Part shown: positions 51,881 to 63,348 of the stretch, in pieces | How positions within the stretch are numbered: position 1 is the stretch's first letter | Layout: each line of letters starts with the position of its first letter | Program-made: the position numbers and the translations under genes | From: CAWBRT01 sp963791145 | Lineage (GTDB): Bacteria > Acidobacteriota > Terriglobia > Terriglobales > Acidobacteriaceae | Assembly: GCA_963791145.1 (NCBI GenBank) | Contig: CAWBRT010000011.1 | Location: 682,001-746,000, forward strand | Length of the DNA: 64,000 bases | Direction of reading: 5' to 3' | Notes under the pieces: generated by a model | The model's database searches: none | Seen by the model: the letters and a program-made list of their open reading frames with translations, nothing else | What the model was told of the DNA's origin: nothing

Positions 51881-54800
51881 AACAGTTCAAAGACCTTTCC
51901 ATTAAGAGCAAGCTGACTACGTTCATAATGGCGGGCAGCGTCGTCACCATGCTGCTGGCCGGAGGCGCCTTCATCGTTTACGACTACTTTGCCTTCCTGC
52001 AAACCACCGGCGACCGCTTGCTCACGATGTCGCGAATTATCGGGGTCAGCAGCACGGCGGCGATTGCCTTCGACGATCACAAGTCAGCGGCTGAGATCAT
52101 TTCAGTGATGCGGGACGAGCCGCATATCACGATTGCGTGCATCTACAAGGCGGACGGGCAGCCATTCGCGATGTACCGGCGTGAAACGGGTGCTCCCAGG
52201 GAATGCCCTCAGCCGCTGGCCGAGGGCGAACAGCGGCGCGGTGAAAGCATCGCTCGCCTGCAGCGGATCATGCTGCGCGAGGAGGCGATCGGCTGGGTTT
52301 TCATTCAGAGCGACCTGGTGGAAATGTGGCTGAGATGGAAGAGAATTGCCGCCATCGTAGCTACCTTCATGATCGTCTGCCTCGCCCTGGGGCTTGTGCT
52401 TGCTTCACGGCTGCAACGCGGAATATCGGAGCCGATCCTGGACCTGGCGCGCAAGGCCAGAGCGATTTCCAGCGGCAAAGACTACTCCATCCGCGCGGTC
52501 CGGTTTGGCCAGGATGAAATCGGAATTCTGGTCGACGGCTTCAATGAGATGCTGAGTGAAATCGAGAGCCGCGACCGGGAGCGGGCGCGCCTGATCTCGG
52601 CCATCGAGCAGTCCGGGGATTCCATCGTCCTGATGGATCCGTACGGCCGCATTTCCTATGCCAACCAGGCCTGCGGGCAAAACACATCCCACCGGCGCGA
52701 GGCGATCGTCAAAGGCGGCCTGAGCGGCCTCTATGAAGGCGAGAAGAACGTGGAAGCTCTGCGCAAGCTGCATGCGGCCATAGACGCGGAGCAGCCGTGG
52801 AGCGGGCGGGTAACGCGGGTCGGGCACGACAATATCGCTCACGACGAAGAAGTCATGATCTCGCCGGTCCGCAACGAACACGGCGCGATTGTCAGCTACG
52901 TGCTTACCATGCGCGATGTGACGGAGTTACGGCTCGCAAAAGAGGCCGCGGAAGCGGCTAGCCGAACGCAAGAGCGCGTTTCTGGCCAACATGAGTCATG
53001 AGATCAGAACCCCGATGAACGGGATCATCGGCATGACCGAGCTGGCGCTTGAGACCAAACTTGACGTCCAGCAGCGCGAATTCCTTTCGGTCGTGAAAAC
53101 CTCAGCTGAGTCGCTGCTGACTCTGCTCAACGACGTGCTCGACCTTTCGAAGATCGAAGCCGGCAAGCTGCAGATCGACAAGCATCCGTTCTCGGTGGAT
53201 GAGTTGCTGGGCGAGGCTACGCAAATGGTCGCCCTGAAGGCGCACCAGAAGGGATTGGAACTGGTATGCGACATTGCGCCCGAGGTGCCGGACACCATCT
53301 GTGGAGATGCCGGCCGTCTGCGACAGGTCCTGGTGAACCTGCTGGGAAACGCCATCAAGTTCACGGAAACAGGCGAGGTCGTAGTCTCGGCAGAGCTTGA
53401 GGAGGCGGCGGGCGAGCACGTGAAGTTGCACTTCGCGGTGCGCGATACCGGCATCGGCATCCCCGCGGAAAAACAGGCGGTCATCTTTGAAGCCTTCGGA
53501 CAGGCCGATGCCTCCACCACTCGCAGATATGGAGGCACCGGGCTCGGCCTTGCCATCTCGGCTCATATCGTCGCCATGATGAATGGCCGCATCTGGGTGG
53601 AGAGCGCACCCGGGCGAGGAAGCACCTTCCATTTCATCATGGAATTCGATAAAGCCGACCCGGCCGCATCGAATCCCGATCCGGAGACAATCGCGGCTCT
53701 GGCCGGAATCAACACGCTCGTCGTCGATGACAACGCCACTAACCGGAAAGTACTGGATTCCATGCTGCGGACCTGGAGGATGAATCCCGCATTGGTGGAA
53801 GGCGGACAGGCGGCGCTGAGCGAAATGGAAGCCGGTTGTGAACGAGGCGACGCCTATCGTCTTGTCCTGCTGGATGTCCAAATGCCCGAGATGGATGGCT
53901 TTGACGTGGTCGCCGAGATAAGGCGCCGTCCGGAATTGGCGGGCGCGATCGTGATGATGCTCACCTCCGGCGACCAGGTCCAGGATGCGCAACGGTGCCG
54001 GGAGCTTTGCGTGCAGGAGTATCTGATCAAGCCCATCCGGCGCTTGGAGCTGCGAGACGCGATCTTGCGGGCTCTGGGAAAGCAGGTTGCGATTGCGCCG
54101 CCGGAAGCGCAGGCGGGCGCCGGCAGCCCGCCATCAGCCCGCTCACTTCGCATCCTGGTAGCGGAAGACAATCCGGTAAACCAGAAGCTGGCGCTTCGGC
54201 TGTTACGGAAGGAAGGGCACGAAGTCGAGATGGCGGCGGATGGGACGGAGGCTATTCGCCTGTACTCCATGTCGGAATTCGATGTGGTTCTGATGGACGT
54301 GCAGATGCCGCTGATGGATGGCCTGGAAGCGACGCGGCATATCCGGTCGGTCGAGAAGCGGACCGGGAAGCATGTGCCGATTATCGCCATGACCGCGCAC
54401 GCCATGAAGGGTGACCGGGAAAGGTGCCTGGATGCGGGAATGGACAACTATCTTACAAAACCGGTTCGCAAGGCCGAGTTGCTGAAGGCTATTTCGTCCA
54501 CCCAGGAACGTCCGGAGCCAACCGTCACGGCTGAGCCGAAGGAGGCGGCTGCGTCGGAGGTGCTGAATCGCGGCTCCGCACTTGAACTCCTCGGCGGCGA
54601 TGAGCAATTGCTGTTGGAACTTTCTGAAACTTTTCTGGAACAGTCGCCGCAACTGATCAGCTCCGTACGGGAGGCTTTACAGTACGGGCGCGCCGACGAA
54701 ATTTCGCGGCTGGCGCACAAGATCAAGGGCTCGGTCAGCGTCTTTTCGGCCTCCAAGGCGGTCAGCGCCGCACTGCGCCTCGAGCAGATCGGAAAAAGTA

Positions 54801-54922
54801 AAGACCTCTCGCAAGCGGACGAGGCCTTCGACCACCTGACCCAGGAACTTGCCCGGCTGGGATCGGAGCTGACGGCCATAAGCGAGAAACAGCGGCATGG
54901 GTCACAGGAGCTGGACCTATGA
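51877..54922 (+). CDS. Hybrid histidine kinase (CHASE8-HAMP-PAS-HisKA-HATPase-REC-REC-HPt), frameshifted
   Basis: About 1015 residues. Membrane helices (13-35, 157-177) flank a periplasmic CHASE8-like sensor like that of the GGDEF-EAL protein at 15.4 kb; then HAMP (178-231) and PAS (about 237-355). An extra base near 52968 breaks the frame just before the H-box, which continues as KSAFLANMSHEIRTPMNG. The ATPase domain has LVNLLGNAIKFT and GGTGLGLAIS. Two receivers (LVVDDNATNRK/LLDVQMPEMDG; ILVAEDNPVNQK/LMDVQMPLMDG) and an HPt (LAHKIKGSVSVF) are complete. Its stop overlaps the next gene (ATGA). Without correction, the sensor half and catalytic half would be separate proteins. Confidence 0.92.
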
Positions 54923-57509
54923 AGGTACTGGTTGCAGACGATGACCCGATCTGGGGAAGACTGGTATGCGTCACCCTGGAGCGCAACGGGTTTCAACCAT
55001 TATTGGTGAGCGACGGCGTGGAAGCTTTGGCCGTGTTGCAGAGCGAGGATCCTCCGCGCCTGGCTTTGCTGGACTGGGTCATGCCCAGGCTGGATGGAGT
55101 CAGCGCATGCCGCCAGATTCGGGCCGAAAAGCCGGCCCCCTACATCTACATCATCCTGCTTACCGGAAAATCCGATCCCTCGGATGTCGTGGCCGGCCTG
55201 AACGCGGGCGCCGACGACTACCTGGTAAAGCCGTTCAATGTTGCCGAACTGATCGCCAGGGTAAAAGTGGGAGAGCGCGTCGTAAACCTGCATGGCGAGC
55301 TGTTGCGCGCTTATCACGCATCGGAGTCGTTGAACGTTGAGCTGCGGAAGCGAGATCGACAAGCGGGTGCAGGTGGAAGCTGACCTCCGCTCCAGCGAAG
55401 CCACGCTCAAAGTGGCACAAGCCGCGGCGCAGATCGCCACCTGGAACTGGAACCCTTCCGACGGCACGCTGGTGGCCACGGAAGAGTTGTTCCGCTTGTA
55501 CGGAACCGAACCGACGAAGGGGCCCTTTGGCCTTGCAAGATGGCTCGCCCGCGTTCATCCGGAAGACCGAGAGCGCGTCAGCCGGCAACTCGAGCTAGTA
55601 CTTGCCACCGAAGATGCCTTCAGGGCGGAGTACCGCATTTGCCGGCCGGACGGAGCCGTGCGCTATCTGATCGGGCAGGGACAAGTCTGCCGCGACCCCG
55701 ATGGAAAGCTTCTCACGATCATCGGCGCCAATATCGACGTTACCGACTTGAAACAGGCCGAGCTGGCGGCACGAGAGAGCGAAGAGCGATTCCGCCGGGT
55801 ATTTGCCAATGCGGCCATCGGAATGATCGTCATCGGCTTGGATGGGCGGTTCATGGAGGTGAACGACCTGATTTGCAAGGCGACGGGCTATTCGCGCGCC
55901 GAACTGCTGCAGATGTCGTTCTGGGAATTCATGAGCTCCGGGGACAAGCAGGACAGCAAACAGTGCATCGCCCGCATGGTCGAGGGCGCGCGCGGCGAGT
56001 ATATCTTCGAAGGCCAGGCGACGCGGAAAAACGGGGACGCGATCTGGTTTCGCTTCAGCCTGTCGCCGCTGATGGAAGATGGGCAACCCGCCGGGCTGAT
56101 TGTTCTTTGCGAAGATATCAGCGACCGCAAGAAAGCCGAAGCGAAGCTGGAGTACCAGGCTTTCAATGACGAGCTGACCGGACTGCCTAACCGGCGGCTG
56201 TTCCACGACCGATTGTCGCAGGCCTTGGCCCTGTCCAAGCGGCAGGGCACGACGGTTGCCCTGTTTCATATCGGACTGGATGGATTCAAGGCCGCCAGCG
56301 ACATGCTCGGACTTTCAGGCGGAGATTATCTGATCCGAGAAGCCGCAGCCCGGCTGCGTATCATAGTTCGAGAGTCCGATACCATAGCCCGCGTCGGACA
56401 GGATGAGTTTGCCATCGTGGTGGGCCAGATCAAACGGGAATCCGATGCCGAGCTGGTGGCCGGCAAGCTGCTTGCGCAATTTGCTTCCCCATTTATGCAT
56501 CGAACGGCACGAGTTGGTGGCGACCGGCAGCATCGGGATCAGCTTCTTCCCGCAAAACGGGGCTGACCTGGCTCAGCTCGTGCAACAGGCGAAGATGGCG
56601 ATGTCCGCCGCCAAGCTGGCCGGCAAGAATAAGACCGTCCTCTTTTCCGCTGAACTTGGGCGGCTCATGGACGAGCGCATCCGGCTCGAAAACCAGCTCC
56701 GCGGCGCGATTTCCCGCGGCGAGTTCATCGTTCATTACCAACCGGAATTCGACCTGGCCAGCGGACAGCTGGTGCGCTTCGAGGCGCTTGCCCGATGGGC
56801 TCGACCCGGCGAGGGGATGATTTCGCCGGCAAAGTTCATTCCGATCGCCGAAGAGACCGGCTTGATCATTCCTCTCGGCGAATGGATCATGGAAAAAGCA
56901 TGCCTGGAAGCCGTCCAATGGCAACAACTGAGTGAGCATCCTGTGCAGGTGGCGGTCAATGTCTCGGCCATCGAGTTCAGCCAGGAAGACTTCACGGAGA
57001 GAGTGACTCGCATTGTCCAACAGACGGGCCTCAATCCCGAGCTGCTGCAAATTGAACTGACCGAATCGGTGGCAATGGCTGGAGTGGAAGCGGCGGCCGT
57101 TAAGATGACGGCACTCCGTGACATGGGGATCAGCATTGCACTGGACGATTTTGGCACCGGCTACTCCGCGATCAGTTACCTGCGGCGTCTGCCCTGCGAC
57201 TGCTTGAAGATTGACCGGTCTTTCGTTGCCGGATCAGTCGAAAAGGAAGAGTCAGCCAAGATTCTGCAATCCCTCGTCGGCTTGGCGCACAATCTGAATA
57301 TGACGGCAATCGCCGAAGGGATCGAAACCGCCGAGCAATTGGGCTTGCTGCAACAGATCGGGTGCGATGAGGCTCAAGGATACCTGTTGGGACGCCCGGC
57401 GCCGAATCCGAGCATGTACCTCACGGAGGACGAACGGAGCGGGCCCAATAGCTTCATGGCGCAGTATTCCGCCCTCAAGAAAGCCAAGCCTGATACGGCC
57501 TCTACTTAG
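54919..57509 (+). CDS. REC-PAS-PAS-GGDEF-EAL response regulator, twice frameshifted
   Basis: About 862 residues after joining three frames (breaks near 55345 and 56500). The receiver has VLVADDDPIW and Asp52 (ALLDWVMPR). Two PAS domains follow (TWNWNPSDGTLVATEELFRL; ANAAIGMIVIGLDGRFMEVN). The cyclase domain is degraded: the signature reads RVGQDEF instead of GGDEF, and the metal site HIGLDGF departs from xIDLDxF. The EAL domain is intact: RFEALARW, IELTES, LDDFGTGYS, LKIDRSFV, EGIETA, QGYLLGRP. It is thus probably a phosphodiesterase lowering c-di-GMP, controlled by the kinase whose gene it overlaps. Confidence 0.9.
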
Positions 57510-57895
57510 GATTGTCAACCTTTGCCGCACATGAGGACACAGAGAAGAACGGGCTTTACGGCAAAACCAGGGATGTTATAGACCTTCAAGTTCTGCTTAC
57601 CTAGCTCTTCTGAGAGGGACAGAACATGCCCCGAGCAGAGTGATGTTGCTAGTCGAGCTCTCTTCCGTCGCGCCTCCGCTCGCCATGACAAACTTCTATT
57701 TGGCAGATCTTCGCTGCGGGTAGGACATTAATATATGCAGCAGTCAATAGCCCAGGTGCATGCGCAGGGCTAAAGCCCACATTCTGGGGACGACGCTGTT
57801 CATCAGGCTGAAGCCCGGTGCTTCCACCCGCGTACAGCAACTACGGGACCGAGATTAACAAAGCCACTACAGGCGGATGCCGGCAGAGGCGAAGT
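57510..57895. other. Convergent intergenic region with a repeat A fragment
   Basis: There is no gene. It lies between two convergent signalling genes. A repeat A fragment (about 57751-57830, gggctaaagcccacattctgg and aggctgaagcccggtgcttcc) is present. I see no clear terminator with a T run. Confidence 0.5.
57751..57830. repeat. Palindromic repeat A, degraded copy
   Basis: It has the core 'gggctaaagcccac' and the partner 'ggctgaagcc', followed by 'cttccacccgcgt', as in the hairpin element at 23727-23920, but lacks clear outer arms. Confidence 0.6.
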
Positions 57896-60800
57896 TTAAT
57901 TCACCCACTGTCCCAAGGCTTCCTTCAAGCGGGCAGTTTGCAATTCCAGCTCTGGAATGCGACCAACAACGCCGTCCAGGTCGCCGGCCTTACCCGCCTT
58001 TTCCATTTCCAGGGCCACGTCCTTCAGCGCCTCTCCTCCGACATTGGCCGCGGAGCCTTTTATCTTATGGGCCTGCTTGCAGATGGATGCCAGATCCTGC
58101 TGTGCGACGCACTGCTTGAGCACAGTCACCAACTCAGGCAGATCTTCCAGGAAGCGAGCCGCCACACTGCGGGCGAACTCCTCATCCCCCATCATGCGTT
58201 GCAGAAAGACCTCGCGGTTCAAGATGCGCACGGCCCCCACCAGATCCGGCGGCGTTGTTGTGCGAGCGGGTGATCCGGCGAGAACCTGTCCGGGAGCATG
58301 ATGGATCTTCCGCGCCAGCCATTTCTCCACCACCTCAGCCAGAACCGCCGGATCGATTGGCTTGGAAATGTAATCGTTCATTCCGCCGGCAAGACACTTG
58401 GCGGCATCTTCGACCATGGCATCAGCGGTAACGGCGATTATAGGAATATTGTGATCGAGCACCGCGGACTGGGGATCGCGGATGCGGCGAGTGGCCTCAT
58501 AACCGTCCATTTCCGGCATCTGCAAGTCCATCAGCACCAGATCGTAGTGCCGCGATTCGAGCACCTGCACCGCCTGCTTGCCATTGGAAACCACATCCGA
58601 CTGCCACCCCAACCGCTGTAGAATGCCGTTCGCCACTTCCTGATTGGTGGGATTGTCCTCGACCAGCAGGATGCGGACCTTGCCGCGGCGCGCTTCACGC
58701 AGGCTGTGACGGGTAATCAGCGTGCGTTTCATCTGCGGCTGTTCTCCACACAATATGACCGCCAGACAGTCAAACAGATCGGACTGCCGTATCGGTTTGG
58801 TCAAATATGCCGCGAAGCCAATTTCCTTGAAGCGCTGGGCTTCCCCTCGTTCGCCCATGGCGGTGATCAGCACGAGCTGGGTCGCTTTCAGTTTATCGTC
58901 GGCAACGATCACGCGCCCCAGGGTCTCTCCATCCATGGTGGCCATCTTCAGGTCCAGCACCGCCACGGCGACGGGGTCTCCGGCATTGGCCGCTTCACGC
59001 AGGTGAACCAGGGCCGTCGCGCCGTCTTCGGCTGAGATTACTTGCGCGCCCCAGGATTGCATTTGCTCCGTCAGCGACTCCCGGCTGGCGGTATTGTCGC
59101 TGACCACCAGAATTTTTGCTCCCTGCACCCGCACCGCGGGAAAATCCGGCAACTGGCTTTCCGCCTGCTTGGCCAGCGGAACGGTAAACCAGAATTCCGA
59201 ACCCTTGCCTTCTTCGCTCTGGACGCCGATTTCGCCGCCCATGAGTTCGACCAGTTGTTTGGAAATGGCCAGGCCGAGTCCGGTGCCGCCATATTCGCGG
59301 GTCGTCGAGGAATCCACCTGGGTGAAGCTGTTGAACAACAGGTACTGTTTTTGCGGGGGAATGCCGATACCGGTATCCCGCACGCTGAACCGGACCACCG
59401 CCTTCTCGTCGGTTTCCGCGATCAAGTTCGCGCGCACTACGACCTCACCATTGTGCGTGAACTTGATGGCATTGCCGGCCAAGTTCACCAGCACCTGACG
59501 CAAGCGCCCCGCATCTCCCCGCAGAAGCGCTGGAACCTCGGGCGCCATGGTGCAGACGAACTCCAACGGCTTCTCGCCGACGCGTCCGGACATAATGGTG
59601 GCGAAATCGTCCATTAAGGCGCGCAGGTTGAAATCCAGGGTACTGACTTTGAGTTTTCCCGCCTCGATCTTGGAAAAATCCAAAATATCGTTAATCAGCT
59701 CCAGCAGCGATTTGGCGCTGGCATCAGCCACCTCGGCGTAGCGCCGCTGTTCCGGGCTGAGGGTGGTGCCCAGCAGCAGGCCCGTCATCCCTATCACCCC
59801 GTTCATGGGGGTGCGAATTTCGTGGCTGGTGTTAGCCAGGAATTTGCCTTTGGCGCGGTTGGCGGCTTCCGCCATATCCTTAGCCCGAACCAACTCCGCC
59901 TCGGCTTTCTTGATGCGGGAAATATCGGTGAATGTTCCCGCCAGACGCAACGGATTGCCCTCGGCATCGCGGCCGGCCAGCATGCCGCGGGAGAGCACCC
60001 ATTTCCAGCTGCCGTCCTTGCAGCGAAGCCGGTACTCGTTGGAATACGTCGGCAAATCCCCGGCGAAATACGCCTTGCGGGACGCCTCTACGCGCGGCTT
60101 ATCGTCCGGATGGACACGATTCTCCCATTCCGAATAGTCGCCCTTGATCTCCTCTTTGGCATATCCGAGCATCTCGCTCCAGCGTTCGGAGAATACGACT
60201 TCATTGGTCGCGATGTTCCAATCCCAAGTCGCATCCCCAGCCCCCTCGAGAGAAATCTTCAAGCGCTCTTCGCTCTCGCGAAGCCTATCTTCCGCGAGTT
60301 TGCGCCCGGTGATATCCTCCGCGATTCCGACGACGCGAATGATTTCGCCATTGTCGTCGCGCACCGGGAAAGCCCTGTCCCTTATCCATTTCTGCTCCCC
60401 TTTACCGGTTCGAATCCGGTATTCCGATTCCAAGGGCTCACCCTCCACCTGTCTGAGGAAGATGGAGTGCGCCCGCTCCCGATCCTCCGGCTCGATGGCG
60501 CTCAGCCAGGACAGTGGCTCCTGATATACGCTTTCGCAGCTTCGCCCCCAGATTTGCTCGTACGCGGGGCTGATGTAGAGAATTTCGGCGTCCGGAGCGC
60601 TCATCATCCAGAATACTTCGTGGATATTTTCCGCCAACTGCCGGAACTTCGCTTCGCTCTCGCGAAGCGCTACTTCCATCTGCTTGCGCTCGGTGATATC
60701 GCGGATCATAGCCTGCTTGGAAATGGTTCCGTCAGCATGGTAGATGGGTGTATTCACGCTGAAGTACCAGCGTCCATCCTTGGGGCTCTGGAACTCGATA

Positions 60801-63310
60801 GAAACCGTCTCCCCCCGGAACACCCGGTCGTTGACGCACCAGGAGCATCGGGAATCCAGATCGTGAAGAACCTTATAGCACGGCTCTCCCGTGGCGTCCC
60901 GTCCCGTGCGCTCAATCAGCTTGCCGTTCATGAACTCGATGCGATGGTCTTTGGAACAGACGTAGAGATAGATGAAGACGTCCAAAGCCTCGACAATGGC
61001 GCGGTATTTCGCTTCATTTTCTTTATAGAGCGCCTCGCTCTGGCGAAGCCTCTCTTCCGCGCGCTTGCGCTCGGTAATGTCATGAAAGAAAACAATGGGG
61101 CCGGCGATCCCTTCATAAATGAACGGGGAAGCACTAATCGTAGCTTCAAAGAGAGTTCCATCCAGACGGACATAGGTTTGGTCCAGAGAGGGGACACCCG
61201 TTCCCTCTTGCAGGAGACGTACGCGTTCCTTTACTATCCCGTGGAAATCCGGATGGATCCTATCCCAAATAGGCTGACCAATAAGCTGGTCCGCAGTTTT
61301 CGCGCCAAACATTGCCAACGCGGCGGTATTTACATAGCGGAATATCCCATCGGTCTGGATGAATACGCCGACACTAGCGCCCTCGACTACACGACGGAAT
61401 CGCTGCTCGCTTTCGCGCAGCCTCTCTTCCGCATGCTTCTTGTCGGTAACGTCCTCGACAATGCTGATACTGTGATCGCCGCCCAGCTTCGAGTTGACGA
61501 TGCGCACCCAGATGATTCGCCCATCCTTGCGTATGTAGCGTTTTTCAATCACGGATGCCGGGGATTCCCCCGCGTGAAAAGCATCGAACCACTCGACATT
61601 CTTGTTCAGGTCGTCGGGATGGGTAAAGGCCTTAAAACTGGTTCCCTTCAGCTCTTTCGCTGTGTAACCGGTGATGCGCTCATAGGCGGCATTGGTCTCG
61701 ATAAACAGGGAATCCCGGTTCACGATATTGATGCCCACCGGCGCATGTTCCAGGAGGGCGCGGAGTCGCTCGGCCGATTCCCGCATCGATTCCTCCATCT
61801 GCTTGCGCTCGGTGATGTCCTGGATCGTGCCGTGGCATGCAATTGGGCGGCCTTGAGCATCGCGGTCCACTTCACAGCGCCCCAGTACCCATCTTCGCGT
61901 GCCATCGGGACGAAGCAGTTCCAGGTCGATGTCGGGAGGATTACCCGGATTCCACTGGGCAGCTTCGACAGCCTTCTTCAAGCGATCCCAACTGGCCGGG
62001 GCAAAGAACTGCGCGTGCTCCGCAAATGTGTGTACGAGCCTGGCCGGATCAAGGCCGACGATACGATAAAGCTCCTCGGACCAGACGACGACTTCGGTGC
62101 CCGGAATCCATCTCCAACTGCCGAGCTGGCCGGCACGTTGCGCGGCCCGCAATTCCTCGGTACGCTCCTCAATGGTCGTTTCGGTTGTGGACTTCTGATA
62201 TTCCAGCAGCATCGCCATGTAATCGAGAGACGCCGCCAGGCGGCCCAACTCGTCATCCCCATGCGGCAGTCCCGTGCGGGTCTTCATTTCCCCCTTGCCG
62301 AATAGCCGCGTGGCGGCAACCAGACGGTTGATGGGCTGCACCAGAATAAAATCTCCGAGAATCCAGGCCAGGGCCATCGCCAGCAGCGCCGCTCCGCCAA
62401 CGATTGCCAGATTACCCGCTAACGCGAGGTTAGCTTTATGGAGAATGTCGGCCTTCGGAATGCCCACGGCAATGTACATATAAGGAGAGGCGTGCTCGTT
62501 GCCATTGAGCCGCAACTTCTCAAAGGCGTAGATTCGATCCCTGCCATCTATGCCACTGATCCTTTCGAACAGACCATGGTCAGCGGGATTCGTCGCCATT
62601 CGCGCAAAGCCGGGGACGACCCTGCCAAGAGGAGCGCCGGATTCTTGCGGGAAACGAAAAAGACGCATGCCCTGCCCGTCCGTGATGCTCACCGAGTACC
62701 CGGCGGGAAGACTGGCTGTCCAGCGAGCATATTCGGCCAGGTTGAAGCCGGCAAACAGGATCGCGATAAGCTTGCCGCGTCGGTCAAAAACAGGGTAGCC
62801 GTAGTTGAGCGTGTGCATCCCGCTGACTTTGCCTACCATGTATTCGCCAACGGAAAAATCGAGGCTCCGAATGACGTCTTGAATATATTTGCGCTTCGAC
62901 AGGTCAACAGTTCCGGGAACGAAGCTTCTGGAGGCAGCAAACAATTGCCCGTCCGGGGTTGCCGCCCCCATGATCGAAGAATAGAACGGGAAGCGCTGCT
63001 GTATTTCCCGGAAGCGCCGGTTGCATGCCGCTGCGTCCAGTTGCTGCACTGCCCGCGATCCCGCCAGGACAGTGAGCATAACCTTCGTGGACGCGGCAAT
63101 TTGCTCCTGCTGCGCCATCAGGCTCTGAGCCAACAGCACGGCCTGGTGCTCTGCTTTGGCGATTTCCTGCTGATGGTTCTTAAGCCCGGAAGCAAGCATG
63201 ATTGCGAGCGCGGGCAGGAAGACAGCCAGCAGCAGAAGCAGGAACTTCTTGCGCAAAGACCACGAGGTCAGGATGTTTTTTACACTGCTCCTTGCCGTTG
63301 TTTTTCTCAT
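57896..63310 (-). CDS. Giant hybrid histidine kinase with six PAS domains
   Basis: 1804 residues, unbroken. Order: membrane helix (about 22-42), dCache-type periplasmic sensor (43-295), second helix (296-320), HAMP (to about 375), six PAS/PAC units (about 385-1150; PAC ends read ITERKQMEES, VTDKKHAEERL, ITERKRAEERL, ITERKQMEVAL, ITGRKLAEDRL, ISRIKKAEAEL), HisKA with LANTSHEIRTPMNG, HATPase (LVNLAGNAIKFT, GGTGLGLAIS), two receivers and a C-terminal HPt (AHKIKGSAANVGG). The second receiver is complete (LLVEDNPTN, LMDLQMPEMDG); the first has VVSDN in place of an acidic pair but keeps its Asp (AVLDLKM). It starts 38 bases after the CheR stop, as a two-gene unit. Confidence 0.93.
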   Translation of the reverse strand: MRKTTARSSVKNILTSWSLRKKFLLLLLAVFLPALAIMLASGLKNHQQEIAKAEHQAVLLAQSLMAQQEQIAASTKVMLTVLAGSRAVQQLDAAACNRRFREIQQRFPFYSSIMGAATPDGQLFAASRSFVPGTVDLSKRKYIQDVIRSLDFSVGEYMVGKVSGMHTLNYGYPVFDRRGKLIAILFAGFNLAEYARWTASLPAGYSVSITDGQGMRLFRFPQESGAPLGRVVPGFARMATNPADHGLFERISGIDGRDRIYAFEKLRLNGNEHASPYMYIAVGIPKADILHKANLALAGNLAIVGGAALLAMALAWILGDFILVQPINRLVAATRLFGKGEMKTRTGLPHGDDELGRLAASLDYMAMLLEYQKSTTETTIEERTEELRAAQRAGQLGSWRWIPGTEVVVWSEELYRIVGLDPARLVHTFAEHAQFFAPASWDRLKKAVEAAQWNPGNPPDIDLELLRPDGTRRWVLGRCEVDRDAQGRPIACHGTIQDITERKQMEESMRESAERLRALLEHAPVGINIVNRDSLFIETNAAYERITGYTAKELKGTSFKAFTHPDDLNKNVEWFDAFHAGESPASVIEKRYIRKDGRIIWVRIVNSKLGGDHSISIVEDVTDKKHAEERLRESEQRFRRVVEGASVGVFIQTDGIFRYVNTAALAMFGAKTADQLIGQPIWDRIHPDFHGIVKERVRLLQEGTGVPSLDQTYVRLDGTLFEATISASPFIYEGIAGPIVFFHDITERKRAEERLRQSEALYKENEAKYRAIVEALDVFIYLYVCSKDHRIEFMNGKLIERTGRDATGEPCYKVLHDLDSRCSWCVNDRVFRGETVSIEFQSPKDGRWYFSVNTPIYHADGTISKQAMIRDITERKQMEVALRESEAKFRQLAENIHEVFWMMSAPDAEILYISPAYEQIWGRSCESVYQEPLSWLSAIEPEDRERAHSIFLRQVEGEPLESEYRIRTGKGEQKWIRDRAFPVRDDNGEIIRVVGIAEDITGRKLAEDRLRESEERLKISLEGAGDATWDWNIATNEVVFSERWSEMLGYAKEEIKGDYSEWENRVHPDDKPRVEASRKAYFAGDLPTYSNEYRLRCKDGSWKWVLSRGMLAGRDAEGNPLRLAGTFTDISRIKKAEAELVRAKDMAEAANRAKGKFLANTSHEIRTPMNGVIGMTGLLLGTTLSPEQRRYAEVADASAKSLLELINDILDFSKIEAGKLKVSTLDFNLRALMDDFATIMSGRVGEKPLEFVCTMAPEVPALLRGDAGRLRQVLVNLAGNAIKFTHNGEVVVRANLIAETDEKAVVRFSVRDTGIGIPPQKQYLLFNSFTQVDSSTTREYGGTGLGLAISKQLVELMGGEIGVQSEEGKGSEFWFTVPLAKQAESQLPDFPAVRVQGAKILVVSDNTASRESLTEQMQSWGAQVISAEDGATALVHLREAANAGDPVAVAVLDLKMATMDGETLGRVIVADDKLKATQLVLITAMGERGEAQRFKEIGFAAYLTKPIRQSDLFDCLAVILCGEQPQMKRTLITRHSLREARRGKVRILLVEDNPTNQEVANGILQRLGWQSDVVSNGKQAVQVLESRHYDLVLMDLQMPEMDGYEATRRIRDPQSAVLDHNIPIIAVTADAMVEDAAKCLAGGMNDYISKPIDPAVLAEVVEKWLARKIHHAPGQVLAGSPARTTTPPDLVGAVRILNREVFLQRMMGDEEFARSVAARFLEDLPELVTVLKQCVAQQDLASICKQAHKIKGSAANVGGEALKDVALEMEKAGKAGDLDGVVGRIPELELQTARLKEALGQWVN

Positions 63311-63348
63311 CGCCTACAGAATCCCTTCGGCGCGGACGGCCAGGCGAC

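Noticed and set aside
59822..62305. An 827-residue plus-strand open frame opposite the giant kinase
   Set aside because: It is antisense to repeated PAS domains in GC-rich DNA, has no recognisable domain and mirrors the kinase's codon positions; a shadow frame.
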